DNA of 64,000 nt from Hespellia stercorisuis DSM 15480 (GTDB lineage Bacteria > Bacillota > Clostridia > Lachnospirales > Lachnospiraceae), in the NCBI RefSeq assembly GCF_900142165.1, contig NZ_FQZY01000020.1:1-64000 (forward strand), given 5' to 3'. Below the pieces are notes generated by a model, which did no database searches, was not told the origin of the DNA, and worked only from the letters and a program-made list of their open reading frames with translations. Shown here piece by piece: positions 19,084 through 28,282 of this stretch. Each line of letters starts with the position of its first letter. Position 1 is the stretch's first letter. A program made the position numbers and the translations under genes.

Positions 19084-19274
19084 TAGAAATCTGATAATTC
19101 ATAGAAAGTTATATTATTGACAATCAATATCGACAAATAGAAAGAATTACAATGAGGTCAGGAGATATGGCAAATATGCGTACAGGAGTAATTTCCAGTC
19201 ATATAGAATTTACGCTTGCAATAAAATAAAAACTGGAATCTAAAAGGTTGGAATTTAAAAACACATTTAATCTT

Positions 19275-19312
19275 ATACTAGTATTGCGGTACAAAATAAT
19301 ATCTGCTATAAT
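19275..19312 (+). promoter_or_regulatory. Promoter of the Y-polymerase unit with ATACTAGTAT palindrome
   Basis: TTGCGG (19284-19289), 17 bases, TATAAT (19307-19312). The perfect palindrome ATACTAGTAT (19275-19284) abuts the -35 box and equals the core of the operator in the sugar-acid promoter at 7642-7651. Confidence 0.7.
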
Positions 19313-19320
19313 ACAAAGAA

Positions 19321-19332
19321 GAACATACGTTC
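19321..19332 (+). promoter_or_regulatory. LexA/DinR SOS box
   Basis: GAACATACGTTC matches the Gram-positive SOS consensus GAAC-N4-GTTC exactly. It starts 8 bases after the -10 box, at the expected transcription start, so LexA would block initiation of the error-prone polymerase gene. Confidence 0.85.
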
Positions 19333-19412
19333 TATCACAAAAGAGAACGCACATACGGATATCATAAGAGGTGTATGTGAGCCAAGTGCTTTCATTTGGC
19401 GAACGGCGGATT

Positions 19413-19443
19413 GCAGCAATTATGCTGGAGCATAATTGAATAT
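19413..19443 (+). repeat. 31-bp repeat with hairpin, copy B (before the Y-family polymerase gene)
   Basis: Identical over all 31 bases to 16960-16990, with the stem CAATTATGC/GCATAATTG. It ends 16 bases before the polymerase ATG, the same spacing as copy A to its gene. Confidence 0.85.
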
Positions 19444-19459
19444 GCGGGAAGGAATAAAC

Positions 19460-20728
19460 ATGGAGAAGAACAAAATCTATGTATGCATTGACTTAAAATC
19501 ATTTTATGCCTCTGTGGAATGCCAGCAGCGCAGCTTGGATCCCTTTACTACGAACCTGGTGGTGGCGGATCCGGAGCGGACGGAAAAGACAATCTGCCTG
19601 GCGGTATCACCCGCCATGAAGGCACTCGGAGTGCCGGGGCGGTGTCGGGTATTTGAGATCCCAAAGAATATAGAATACGTGATGGCGCCTCCAAGGATGC
19701 AGCTCTACATTGACTATGCGGCGAACATTTACAGCATTTATCTGCGCTATATCGACAAAGCAGACATTCATGTTTACTCTATCGATGAGGTTTTTATGGA
19801 CGTCACCGATTATCTGCAGATGTACCGGATGACGGCGAGGGAGCTGGGGATTATGATCATGGATGACATCAGCAGAACCACAGGGATTACAGCAACCTGC
19901 GGAATCGGGACGAACTTGTATCTGGCCAAGATCGCACTGGACATCACTGCGAAGCATGTGGCGGATCACATTGGGGAACTGGACGAACAGTCTTACCGGG
20001 ATACGCTATGGGAGCATTGTCCGCTGACGGACTTCTGGCGCATTGGGCGCGGAATTGCGAGACGGCTGGAGAGTGTCGGAATCACCACGATGAAAGGAAT
20101 CGCGCAGGCGGACGAGGAGAGTCTGTACCGCCTGTTTGGAATTGATGCGGAGCTTTTGATTGATCATGCGTGGGGCAGGGAGACAACGACAATGGCTGAT
20201 ATCAAGGCATACCGGCCGAAGTCCAACTCTATTTCAAGCGGGCAGGTGCTGGGTTGTGATTATAGTTTTGAGGATGGCAGGCTGATTGTGAAGGAGATGG
20301 CGGATATGCTTTGTCTGGAGCTGGTGGACAAGGGAATGGTGACGGATTCTATCACGCTGCACATCGGATACGGCAACCGCCAGGAGCGGAGACCGGCTCA
20401 CGGGACGGCGGCGATGACAGTAACAACAAGCTCTGCGAAGGTGATTATGGAATATACGGAAGGGTTGTACACTCGGATCGTGGATCCCCATGGATGGATT
20501 CACAGAGTGAACCTGACATTTAACAATGTAGTGGACGAGGCGTATCAGCAGTATGATCTGTTTACAGACCGCGCGGAGCTGGAACGCGAGCACCGGATTC
20601 AGAAGGCGATGCTTGATATCAAGGAAAAGTATGGAAAGAATGCCATTTTAAAAGGCATGAATCTGGAAAAGGGAGCGACAACCATGGAGCGAAACAGGCA
20701 GATCGGAGGACACCGAAGTGGCGATTAG
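19460..20728 (+). CDS. Y-family DNA polymerase (UmuC/DinB/UvrX-like), SOS-inducible
   Basis: 422 residues from ATG 19460 (RBS GGGAAGGAA). The catalytic palm begins CIDLKSFYASVEC and carries the SIDEVFMDVT acidic motif; a little-finger domain fills the C-terminal third. It performs lesion bypass at damaged DNA. An exact SOS box lies in its promoter, and the next gene encodes a YolD-like protein, the usual companion of Gram-positive UmuC homologues. Confidence 0.92.
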   Translation: MEKNKIYVCIDLKSFYASVECQQRSLDPFTTNLVVADPERTEKTICLAVSPAMKALGVPGRCRVFEIPKNIEYVMAPPRMQLYIDYAANIYSIYLRYIDKADIHVYSIDEVFMDVTDYLQMYRMTARELGIMIMDDISRTTGITATCGIGTNLYLAKIALDITAKHVADHIGELDEQSYRDTLWEHCPLTDFWRIGRGIARRLESVGITTMKGIAQADEESLYRLFGIDAELLIDHAWGRETTTMADIKAYRPKSNSISSGQVLGCDYSFEDGRLIVKEMADMLCLELVDKGMVTDSITLHIGYGNRQERRPAHGTAAMTVTTSSAKVIMEYTEGLYTRIVDPHGWIHRVNLTFNNVVDEAYQQYDLFTDRAELEREHRIQKAMLDIKEKYGKNAILKGMNLEKGATTMERNRQIGGHRSGD

Positions 20729-21077
20729 AGCAAAGATGAGCAGAGAAGAACGCGCCAAGCAGTTTATGCCGTTTGCAGCACTGAAAGGATACCCCGAGGC
20801 ACTTCGGCAGAAAGAACGCATTGTGGTGCCGAAGATGGAACTGTCCGAGGATTATCAGGAAACGCTGGACCGTAAGCTGCATCAGGTGGAAAAGCCGGAT
20901 ATCGTGACGGTAATCTATTTTCAGAAAAATGAGTATGTGGAACAGACAGGGATGGTGACAAGGATCGACAGGACGGCCAGGATTCTGAAGGTGGTGAATA
21001 CCAGGATTCTGTTTGATGATATTTACGACATCGTGATGAAAGAGAAGGCCTCAGTGGGGAAAAAGTTAGAAAAATAA
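20718..21077 (+). CDS. YolD-like protein
   Basis: 119 residues, GTG start overlapping the polymerase gene by 11 bases. The N-terminus RAKQFMPFAALKGYPEALR and the C-terminal strand-rich region match YolD-like proteins, which are cotranscribed with Y-family polymerases and are thought to act as functional counterparts of UmuD. From 21078 to 21339 the sequence is very A+T-rich with no gene; it should contain the hydrogenase promoter. Confidence 0.85.
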   Translation: MAIRAKMSREERAKQFMPFAALKGYPEALRQKERIVVPKMELSEDYQETLDRKLHQVEKPDIVTVIYFQKNEYVEQTGMVTRIDRTARILKVVNTRILFDDIYDIVMKEKASVGKKLEK

Positions 21078-21339
21078 AAAATGAAATTATAGAAAATTAT
21101 AATATTTTTCGAAACAAAATATAGAGAAAAAATAAAATAAAGCAAAAGAGAAGTCAAAATAAACAATAAAATGATGAAAAGTGGAATAAAAATAGTGTAA
21201 TATAGACAATGAACGTTAAAAATACAACGTTAAAAATTAGTCATATTATATAGATAAATATTATATCTTGCATAAAATTTGTTTATATACTACAATTAGA
21301 ATCAACTGTAAAACAAAAATAAATGTGAGAGGTGAACAA

Positions 21340-23172
21340 ATGAGTAGACTAGAAATTGTAACGCCCAACAAGGCACAGCTCGTGGTAGAAGGGCTCTATA
21401 AAGATTTAGAGCACCGTATCGAGGCGAGCCCGCCGGGGTTGTGTCCTGTTGACATGTCCAGAGCGTTTTTGGAACTCTGTCATGCACAGACATGTGGCAA
21501 ATGTGTTCCATGTCGCGTAGGACTTGGACAACTGAACAACCTGATTACGGATGTATTGGACGGAAAAGCAACAATGGAGACACTTGATCTTATGGAGGAA
21601 CTGGCAGTCTCAATTATGGATTCTGCAGATTGTGCCATTGGATACGAAGCGGCCCACATGGTGTACAAAGGATTGATCGGATTTCGTGATGACTATGAGG
21701 AACATATCAGAGAAGGACGCTGTACCTGTAAGTACAAACATCCGGTTCCGTGTGTGGCAGTCTGTCCAGCCCAGGTGGATATACCTGGCTACGTGGCACT
21801 CGTGGGAGAGGGTCGATATGCAGACGCAATCAAGCTGATCCGCAAGGACAATCCATTCCCGACAACATGTGGATTTATCTGCGAGCATCCATGTGAGGCG
21901 AGATGCCGCCGCAACATGATTGATGAGGCAATTAATATTCGTGGATTGAAACGTACGGCAGCAGATTTTGCAGGCAATGTGGAACAGCCACAGTGCGCGC
22001 CGGATACTGGCAAGAAGATTGCTATCGTTGGTGGAGGTCCGGGAGGACTCAGTACAGCGTACTATCTGCGCCTGATGGGACATGCGGTAACCGTGTTCGA
22101 GATGCTGCCGGAATTAGGTGGAATGCTTCGTTATGGTATTCCGAATTATCGTCTTCCGAAGGATCGTCTTGATGATGACATCAACGCGATTCTCTCTACC
22201 GGAGTCGAGGTGAAGCATGGTCTCCGTGTCGGCAAGGATATGACGATTCAGAGCCTGAGAGCTGAGTATGACGCAGTTCTTGTAACAATTGGAGCAAGCA
22301 CAGACAAGAAACTTGGAATTGAAGGCGAGGACGCAGAAGGTGTTCTCTCAGCAGTACAGTTCCTGAGAAATGTCGGAAAGAATATTATTGAAGATTTATC
22401 CGGACAGGAAGTAGCAGTAATCGGTGGAGGCAATGTTTCCATGGATGCAGTGCGTACGGCAGTCCGTATGGGTGCAAAGAAAGTCAGTCTGTTATACCGC
22501 AGAAGAATTGCAGATATGACAGCACTTCCAGACGAAATTGAGGGCGCAATCGCTGAGGGCATCGAGGTTCGTACCCTGAAAGCACCGTCCAGAATTGAGA
22601 AGGATGAGCAGGGCCGTCTGAAGGGAATTTATGTGACACCGCAGATGATCAGCAAGGTGAAGAACGGACGTGCAAGCGTGATTCCTTCCGGTGAGGAAGA
22701 TATCTTCGTGCCATGCACCACTTTGATCGTGGCGATCGGACAGAACATAGAGTCTGACCATTTTGAGGAGGCAGGACTTCCTGTAGCCCGTGGACAGATC
22801 ATCACTGAGAAATTCGGTGGATTTGACAACATACCTGGTGTATTTGCAGGAGGAGACTGTGCAACCGGTCCTTCTTCCGTAATCAGAGCAATCGGTGCGG
22901 CAAAAGTAATCGCTGCGAATATTGACGAGTACCTTGGATTCCGTCATATGATTTCCTGTGATGTGGATATCCCTGAACCAAGTCTGGATGACCGTGTTCC
23001 GTGCGGAAGAGTCAACATGGGAGAGCGCGAGGCGTGCGAACGTGTCAAAGACTTTGATGGCGTGGAGATGGGAATGACAGAAAAAGAGGCCAGGCAGGAA
23101 GCATCCAGATGCTTACGCTGTGACCATTTCGGCTTCGGAATTTTTAAAGGAGGTCGTGAAAAATTATGGTAA
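21340..23172 (+). CDS. NuoF-like iron-sulfur / GltD-like flavoprotein fusion, hydrogenase partner
   Basis: 610 residues from ATG 21340 (RBS GAGAGGTG). The N-terminal 130 residues carry the NuoF-type cluster motif CGKCVPCRVG. A cysteine-rich linker follows (CEHPCEARCRR), then a GltD-type oxidoreductase with FAD motif IVGGGPGGLSTAY and NAD(P) motif VIGGGNVSMDAV. It probably shuttles electrons between NAD(P)H and the hydrogenase encoded next, whose start it overlaps by 7 bases. GltD-linked [FeFe] hydrogenases are a recognised group, but the exact electron acceptors are not established here. Confidence 0.85.
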   Translation: MSRLEIVTPNKAQLVVEGLYKDLEHRIEASPPGLCPVDMSRAFLELCHAQTCGKCVPCRVGLGQLNNLITDVLDGKATMETLDLMEELAVSIMDSADCAIGYEAAHMVYKGLIGFRDDYEEHIREGRCTCKYKHPVPCVAVCPAQVDIPGYVALVGEGRYADAIKLIRKDNPFPTTCGFICEHPCEARCRRNMIDEAINIRGLKRTAADFAGNVEQPQCAPDTGKKIAIVGGGPGGLSTAYYLRLMGHAVTVFEMLPELGGMLRYGIPNYRLPKDRLDDDINAILSTGVEVKHGLRVGKDMTIQSLRAEYDAVLVTIGASTDKKLGIEGEDAEGVLSAVQFLRNVGKNIIEDLSGQEVAVIGGGNVSMDAVRTAVRMGAKKVSLLYRRRIADMTALPDEIEGAIAEGIEVRTLKAPSRIEKDEQGRLKGIYVTPQMISKVKNGRASVIPSGEEDIFVPCTTLIVAIGQNIESDHFEEAGLPVARGQIITEKFGGFDNIPGVFAGGDCATGPSSVIRAIGAAKVIAANIDEYLGFRHMISCDVDIPEPSLDDRVPCGRVNMGEREACERVKDFDGVEMGMTEKEARQEASRCLRCDHFGFGIFKGGREKLW

Positions 23173-24908
23173 ATCTTACAATAGACAATAAAGTAATCTC
23201 CGTTCCGGAAGGAACGACCATCATGGAAGCAGCGAAGACAATCGGGATTCCGATCCCGAAGCTATGCTATCTGAAGGATATCAATGAAATCGGAGCATGT
23301 CGTGTCTGTGTTGTTGAAATCGAAGGAAAAGACAAATTAGTAACATCATGTAACAACTGTGTGGAAGAGGGCATGGTTGTCAGAACAAACAGCCCGAAGG
23401 TACGTATGAGCCGTAAGAGAACAGTACAGCTGATTCTTTCCCAGCATAACTGTGAATGTGCAGTCTGTGCGAGAAGCCGTAACTGTACACTTCAGACTGT
23501 GGCAAATGATCTGAATATGATCGATCTTCCATTTGAGAAAGAAATCGAGCGGATTCCGTGGAACAAAAAGTTCCCATTGATTCGTGACTCGGCAAAATGT
23601 ATCAAGTGCATGCGCTGTATACAGATCTGTGACAAAGTACAGGGATTACATATCTGGGATGTGGAGAGTACCGGTTCCAGAACGACTGTGCATGTATCAA
23701 AACAAAGAAAAATCGAGGATGCAGACTGTGCACTTTGCGGCCAGTGTATCACACACTGTCCGGTTGGAGCACTCAGAGAGAGAGATGATACCGATAAAGT
23801 TTGGGCGGCAATCGATAATCCGAAGAAGATTACGGTAGCCCAGGTAGCACCGGCGGTTCGTGCCGCATGGGGCGAGGCACTCGGACTCTCCAGAGAAGAA
23901 GCAACAATTGGAAAGATCATGGATTCCCTGAAGCGCATGGGTGTGGATTACGTATTTGATACCACATTTTCAGCCGATCTGACAATTATGGAAGAGGGCA
24001 ATGAGTTCCTGACCAGATTATCAGAAGGCCAGCTGAAGGACAGACCGATGTTTACATCATGCTGTCCGGGATGGATTCGTTTCATCAAATCTCAGTATCC
24101 ACATCTGGTGCCACAGCTGTCGTCAGCAAAATCACCGCAGCAGATGTTTGGCGCCGTGATGAAAACTTATTTCGCAAAATCCATCAATGTAAATCCAGAG
24201 GATATCTACACCATCTCTGTAATGCCTTGTGTTGCGAAAAAAGGCGAGTGCAACATGGAACTGTTCTATGAAGAGTATGCAGGTCATGATGTAGATACCG
24301 TGCTGTCGACAAGAGAGCTGACCAGAATGATTCGCTCTGCCCATATCGATCCGACGACATTGGAGGATATCCAGTGTGATGAACTCATGAAAGAGGGCTC
24401 TGGTGCGGGTGTAATCTTCGGAGCAACCGGTGGTGTTATGGAAGCTGCACTTCGTTCCGCGTACTACCTTGTAACAGGAACCAATCCGGATGCAGATGCA
24501 TTCTCAGTTGTGAGAGCAAAGAAATTCGGTGAGGAACATGTGGAAGCAGAAGTTACGATCAAGGATGCAACCGTTCGCGCGGCAGTAGTAAGTGGACTTG
24601 CCAACACAAGAAAGCTGATCGATGCAATCGAGCGCGGAGATGTACATTATGATTTCGTTGAAGTTATGGCATGTCCGGGAGGCTGCGTAGGTGGCGGCGG
24701 CCAGCCGATTCACGATGGGGAAGAGCTTGCGTTTGAGCGTGGAAAGAATTTGTATTTCCTCGACAAGAATGCAGACATCCGATTCTCACATGAGAACCCG
24801 GATATCCTGAAGCTGTATGCAGATTACTTCGAAAAACCGTTATCTCACAAATCACATACGCTGTTACATACGGATCACAATGCATGGGATATGCCGAAAC
24901 AGAACTAA
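23166..24908 (+). CDS. hydA: [FeFe] hydrogenase catalytic subunit
   Basis: 580 residues. A 2Fe-2S ferredoxin domain is followed by a His-ligated cluster motif (HNCECAVCARSRNC), two 4Fe-4S motifs (CIKCMRCIQIC, CALCGQCITHC) and the H-cluster domain with TSCCPGW, MPCVAKKGE and MACPGGCVGGGGQ intact. All expected ligands are present, so the enzyme should be active. It makes or uses H2 in the cytosol. There is no NuoE-like subunit next to it, unlike trimeric bifurcating HydABC. Confidence 0.95.
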   Translation: MVNLTIDNKVISVPEGTTIMEAAKTIGIPIPKLCYLKDINEIGACRVCVVEIEGKDKLVTSCNNCVEEGMVVRTNSPKVRMSRKRTVQLILSQHNCECAVCARSRNCTLQTVANDLNMIDLPFEKEIERIPWNKKFPLIRDSAKCIKCMRCIQICDKVQGLHIWDVESTGSRTTVHVSKQRKIEDADCALCGQCITHCPVGALRERDDTDKVWAAIDNPKKITVAQVAPAVRAAWGEALGLSREEATIGKIMDSLKRMGVDYVFDTTFSADLTIMEEGNEFLTRLSEGQLKDRPMFTSCCPGWIRFIKSQYPHLVPQLSSAKSPQQMFGAVMKTYFAKSINVNPEDIYTISVMPCVAKKGECNMELFYEEYAGHDVDTVLSTRELTRMIRSAHIDPTTLEDIQCDELMKEGSGAGVIFGATGGVMEAALRSAYYLVTGTNPDADAFSVVRAKKFGEEHVEAEVTIKDATVRAAVVSGLANTRKLIDAIERGDVHYDFVEVMACPGGCVGGGGQPIHDGEELAFERGKNLYFLDKNADIRFSHENPDILKLYADYFEKPLSHKSHTLLHTDHNAWDMPKQN

Positions 24909-24967
24909 TGATAAGATCAACTGATATTTGCAGTTGCCGAAAAAAATAATAAAAAGGTAACCGTATA

Positions 24968-25013
24968 AAAGATGTCCCCTGCTTCGCTTAGAAGCGGGGG
25001 ACATCTTTACTCA
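24968..25013. terminator. Terminator after the hydrogenase unit
   Basis: AAAGATGTCCCCTGCTTC pairs with GAAGCGGGGGACATCTTT (one T-G pair) around GCTTA. The A-run and T-run on either side allow termination in both directions. The rest of 24909-25187 holds no gene. Confidence 0.85.
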
Positions 25014-25187
25014 GCAGAATATGCTATAGTATTGAGCTTGTGTAAGAAAGCGAATAGAACGAAAGGCTGATGCGCCCGGAAGAAAAGTTTTGTGATGACT
25101 TGATATATAGAACGTGTTAAAATAACAAGCATGAGTGATGTGCAGCGTCACAAAACAGTAGGATAATTATGGAGGTAGGAATCAGAG

Positions 25188-26249
25188 ATGTTATCATTTG
25201 AGAGCGATTATATACAGGGAGCACACCCGGCCATACTGCAGCGTCTGGTGGAGACGAACATGGAGGTGGTGTCGGGGTACGGAAAGGATCCGTATTGCGA
25301 CAGTGCAAAAGAGAAGATCAGAACGGCATGTGAGTGCCCGGATGCAGATATCTGGTTTCTGGTAGGGGGAACACAGACAAACCAGGCGGTGATTTCCGGG
25401 ATGCTGAAAACATACGAGGGAGTTGTGGCAGCGGAGACCGGACATGTCAACGTTCATGAAGCCGGTGCGATCGAGTACAGCGGACATAAGGTGCTCGGGA
25501 TTCCGCAGCAGGACGGGAAGATTGCGGCGGAGGACCTGGAACAGTATCTTCGGGATTTTTATCAGGACGGGAGCTATGATCACATGGTATTTCCGGGGAT
25601 GGTCTATATCTCACATCCGACAGAATATGGCACATTATATACAGAAAAAGAACTGCAGGACATCTCAGCAATCTGCCGCAGCTATAAGATCCCGCTGTTT
25701 CTGGACGGCGCGCGTCTTGGTTATGGCCTGGTGAGCCATCAGACCGACGTGACATTGCCGATGATCGCAAAATACTGTGATGTATTTTACATCGGCGGAA
25801 CCAAGGTGGGAGCGCTGTGCGGGGAGGCGGTCGTGTTTACGAAGAACAATGCGCCTAAGCATTTCCTGACGATTATCAAACAGCGCGGGGCACTGCTGGC
25901 AAAGGGACGTCTGCTGGGAATCCAGTTTGATACGCTGTTTACAGACAACCTTTATATGCAGATCAGCCGGCATGCGATTGATATGGCGGAGCGTCTGAAG
26001 GAAATCATAAAAGAAAATGGATATAAGTTTTACCTGGAATCGCCGACAAACCAGCAGTTTGTGATCCTGGAAAATGAACAACTGAAAAAACTGGAGGAAC
26101 AGGTTGCCGTCGGATTTTGGGAAAAAGCAGATGAGGATCATACCGTGGTTCGATTTGCTACGAGCTGGGCAACGGATTGTCAGGAAATAGAGAAGCTGCG
26201 AGACCTGTTTTCGTCAGGATTCGTTAAGGGCGGGTTATCATCCAGATAA
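25188..26249 (+). CDS. ltaE: Low-specificity L-threonine aldolase (PLP enzyme)
   Basis: 353 residues of the fold-type I beta-eliminating-lyase/threonine aldolase family. The PLP lysine lies in FYIGGTKVGALCGE and the cofactor aspartate in FLDGARLGY. It cleaves L-threonine or allo-threonine to glycine and acetaldehyde. The gene has its own ribosome site (GGAGGT) and appears monocistronic or paired with the CYTH gene 40 bases downstream. Confidence 0.85.
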   Translation: MLSFESDYIQGAHPAILQRLVETNMEVVSGYGKDPYCDSAKEKIRTACECPDADIWFLVGGTQTNQAVISGMLKTYEGVVAAETGHVNVHEAGAIEYSGHKVLGIPQQDGKIAAEDLEQYLRDFYQDGSYDHMVFPGMVYISHPTEYGTLYTEKELQDISAICRSYKIPLFLDGARLGYGLVSHQTDVTLPMIAKYCDVFYIGGTKVGALCGEAVVFTKNNAPKHFLTIIKQRGALLAKGRLLGIQFDTLFTDNLYMQISRHAIDMAERLKEIIKENGYKFYLESPTNQQFVILENEQLKKLEEQVAVGFWEKADEDHTVVRFATSWATDCQEIEKLRDLFSSGFVKGGLSSR

Positions 26250-26288
26250 AAAGATGCTCAGAAAAGTTTAGGGTGGAGGACAAAAGTC

Positions 26289-26837
26289 GTGACAGAGGTT
26301 GAAATCAAGCTGCCTATCTGTGGCAGAGCAGACATAGAACAAAAACTGCAAAGAATCGGTTTTTTGGCGGGAAGACGAGTAGAAGAATCAGATGTTTATT
26401 TTAACAGTACACTCCGTGATTTCAGGAAAACGGATGAGGCACTCCGGATTCGGAGCTGTGACAAAGGGCGCCGCGCGTTCCTGACTTATAAAGGTCCAAA
26501 GGTGGATGCGGTCTCCATGACAAGAAAAGAACTGGAAACAGAAGTTGGGGATGGAACGGTATGCCAGGCAATTCTTGAGTCGCTGGGATACCGCCCGGTA
26601 TCCCCGGTGCGAAAAATAAGACAGTATTATCAACGTGACGGTATGACGGCATGTGTGGACGAGGTAGAGAATCTCGGCACATTTTTAGAACTGGAGATTG
26701 TAGTTCCGTCAGAGAAAGAGCGTGAAACTGCACTGCGGCAGATAGAGAAAATACTGGCGGAACTGGGATACAGCATGGCAGATACGACGCGTGTATCGTA
26801 TTTGTCCATGCTGGAGAAGAACATGCAGATGAAATAG
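26289..26837 (+). CDS. CYTH-domain protein (class IV adenylate cyclase/thiamine-triphosphatase superfamily)
   Basis: 182 residues. The N-terminal VEIKLP gives the ExExK signature of CYTH triphosphate tunnel enzymes, and basic/acidic strands follow (RIRS, FLTYKGPK, ELETEV). Such proteins act on organic triphosphates or inorganic polyphosphate; making cAMP is only one possibility. The start is GTG at 26289, after GTGGAGGAC. Confidence 0.8.
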   Translation: MTEVEIKLPICGRADIEQKLQRIGFLAGRRVEESDVYFNSTLRDFRKTDEALRIRSCDKGRRAFLTYKGPKVDAVSMTRKELETEVGDGTVCQAILESLGYRPVSPVRKIRQYYQRDGMTACVDEVENLGTFLELEIVVPSEKERETALRQIEKILAELGYSMADTTRVSYLSMLEKNMQMK

Positions 26838-26860
26838 CGAAGGCTTTCCACTTCATCGTA

Positions 26861-27295
26861 TCAGAGGTATTTCCGAAGATCAGTGCACAACTGCTCTTCC
26901 AGGGAGATGATATCCACGCAGATTTCACGGGAGCGCCTGTCGGCGCCCTTATATTGGTTCAGGTATCGCTGCAGTGATTTGATACCCATATTACAGCCGT
27001 CGGTGATCAGATCAGCGACAGTCGAGTCACTGTTATCCATGGCGAGTTTCATATTTGTTTTTATCCAGGACATGCCCTTTGCCACGGGGGCAGGGTCCTT
27101 TTCTGCTGCCCCGGCCTGAATGAGCAGGCGGTGCAGGTCATTGCCAAGAGCTTCATGCTGCCCCTTACTCTCTTCAAGCAGGCGCAGCAGATTCGGATCT
27201 TTGACCTGCTCCACAATTTCATCGATGGCGGAAACGGCCATCTTGGTCCCGGAATCACATTCCTCCAGTAGTTTGATTGTATCTGTATCAGTCAT
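26861..27295 (-). CDS. Small helical protein, DUF2383-like (ferritin-like fold)
   Basis: 144 residues, almost all predicted helical, with heptad-like spacing and E/H residues (ESKGQHEALGND) as in four-helix ferritin-like proteins of unknown role. ATG 27295 follows GGAG; an in-frame TTG 12 bases earlier has no separate site. It converges on the CYTH gene and no terminator is evident between them. Confidence 0.65.
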   Translation of the reverse strand: MTDTDTIKLLEECDSGTKMAVSAIDEIVEQVKDPNLLRLLEESKGQHEALGNDLHRLLIQAGAAEKDPAPVAKGMSWIKTNMKLAMDNSDSTVADLITDGCNMGIKSLQRYLNQYKGADRRSREICVDIISLEEQLCTDLRKYL

Positions 27296-27560
27296 AATAG
27301 TCTCCAATCTTCACAAGTATATGTTTCTTGTTAGTATTTCACAATCTTGCAGGTTTATGTATGCTATGAGATGGATTTCTTAACTTTTTCATAAGATATC
27401 TCGAAATATCCACAAAAGAATAAAGCTATGGTAAAATATCCGTAACAGCGATGGACGATCATGAAGAGGGAGCGAAGCTGATTTCGGATATCCACGTTAT
27501 GACAGGGAGAATGTCTGCGGATAAGACAAAAAAATTAAGAGGAAAGTGTGGAGACAGACT

Positions 27561-28232
27561 ATGTATCGAATTATTATAATCGAGGATGATAAGGCCATGT
27601 CAGATGCGATGCACAGGCAGATTGAATCGTGGGGACATGAGGTGCATTGTGTGAAAAATTTTCAAAATGTACTGCCGGAGTTTACAGAATTTGACCCGCA
27701 TCTTGTGCTGATGGATATTGTACTTCCATTTTTTAACGGCTATCACTGGTGCAGTGAAATTCGGAGAATATCGAATATTCCGATTATTTTTATTTCGTCC
27801 GCGGCAGACAATATGAATATCGTGATGGCCATGAACATGGGTGGGGATGACTTTATTGCCAAGCCGTTTGATCTGAATGTGCTGATGGCAAAGCTCCAGG
27901 CTGTTTTGCGGAGAACGTATGACCTGCAGGGAAAGGTTCCGGTTCTGGAGCATCGCGGGGCAATGCTGAATCTGAATAACACGACCCTTACATTTGAGGG
28001 GAAGAGCATTGACCTGACGCACAATGAGTTCCGGATTCTTCAGACGCTGATGGAAAACAGAGGGAAGATTGTGAGTCGTGACACTCTGATGGTAAGATTG
28101 TGGGAGGTGGACTCTTACGTGGAAGAGAACACTCTGACGGTCAATATTGCAAGGCTTCGAAAAAAACTGGATGCAGCCGGGCTGAGCGAATTTATTAAAA
28201 CGAAGGTCGGCTCCGGATACATGGTAGAATGA
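27561..28232 (+). CDS. OmpR-family response regulator, BceR-like
   Basis: 223 residues from ATG 27561 (site TGGAGAC). Receiver domain with D9, D10 and phospho-acceptor D52 (VLMDIVLP), then a winged-helix DNA-binding domain (ENTLTVNIARLRKKL). It is followed by a short intramembrane-sensing kinase and an ABC ATPase, the standard layout of peptide-antibiotic (bacitracin-type) sensing and detoxification modules. The region 27308-27560 holds no gene apart from promoter-like TGGTAAAAT at about 27429. Confidence 0.9.
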   Translation: MYRIIIIEDDKAMSDAMHRQIESWGHEVHCVKNFQNVLPEFTEFDPHLVLMDIVLPFFNGYHWCSEIRRISNIPIIFISSAADNMNIVMAMNMGGDDFIAKPFDLNVLMAKLQAVLRRTYDLQGKVPVLEHRGAMLNLNNTTLTFEGKSIDLTHNEFRILQTLMENRGKIVSRDTLMVRLWEVDSYVEENTLTVNIARLRKKLDAAGLSEFIKTKVGSGYMVE

Positions 28233-28282
28233 GACAGCGGCAAAATGGTATAAGGCTGTGTGAAAACAGCGAAGAGGATGAT

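Noticed and set aside
26388-27383. Plus and minus frames overlapping the CYTH and DUF2383-like genes
   Set aside because: They have no ribosome sites or motifs and are shadows of the two recognised genes.
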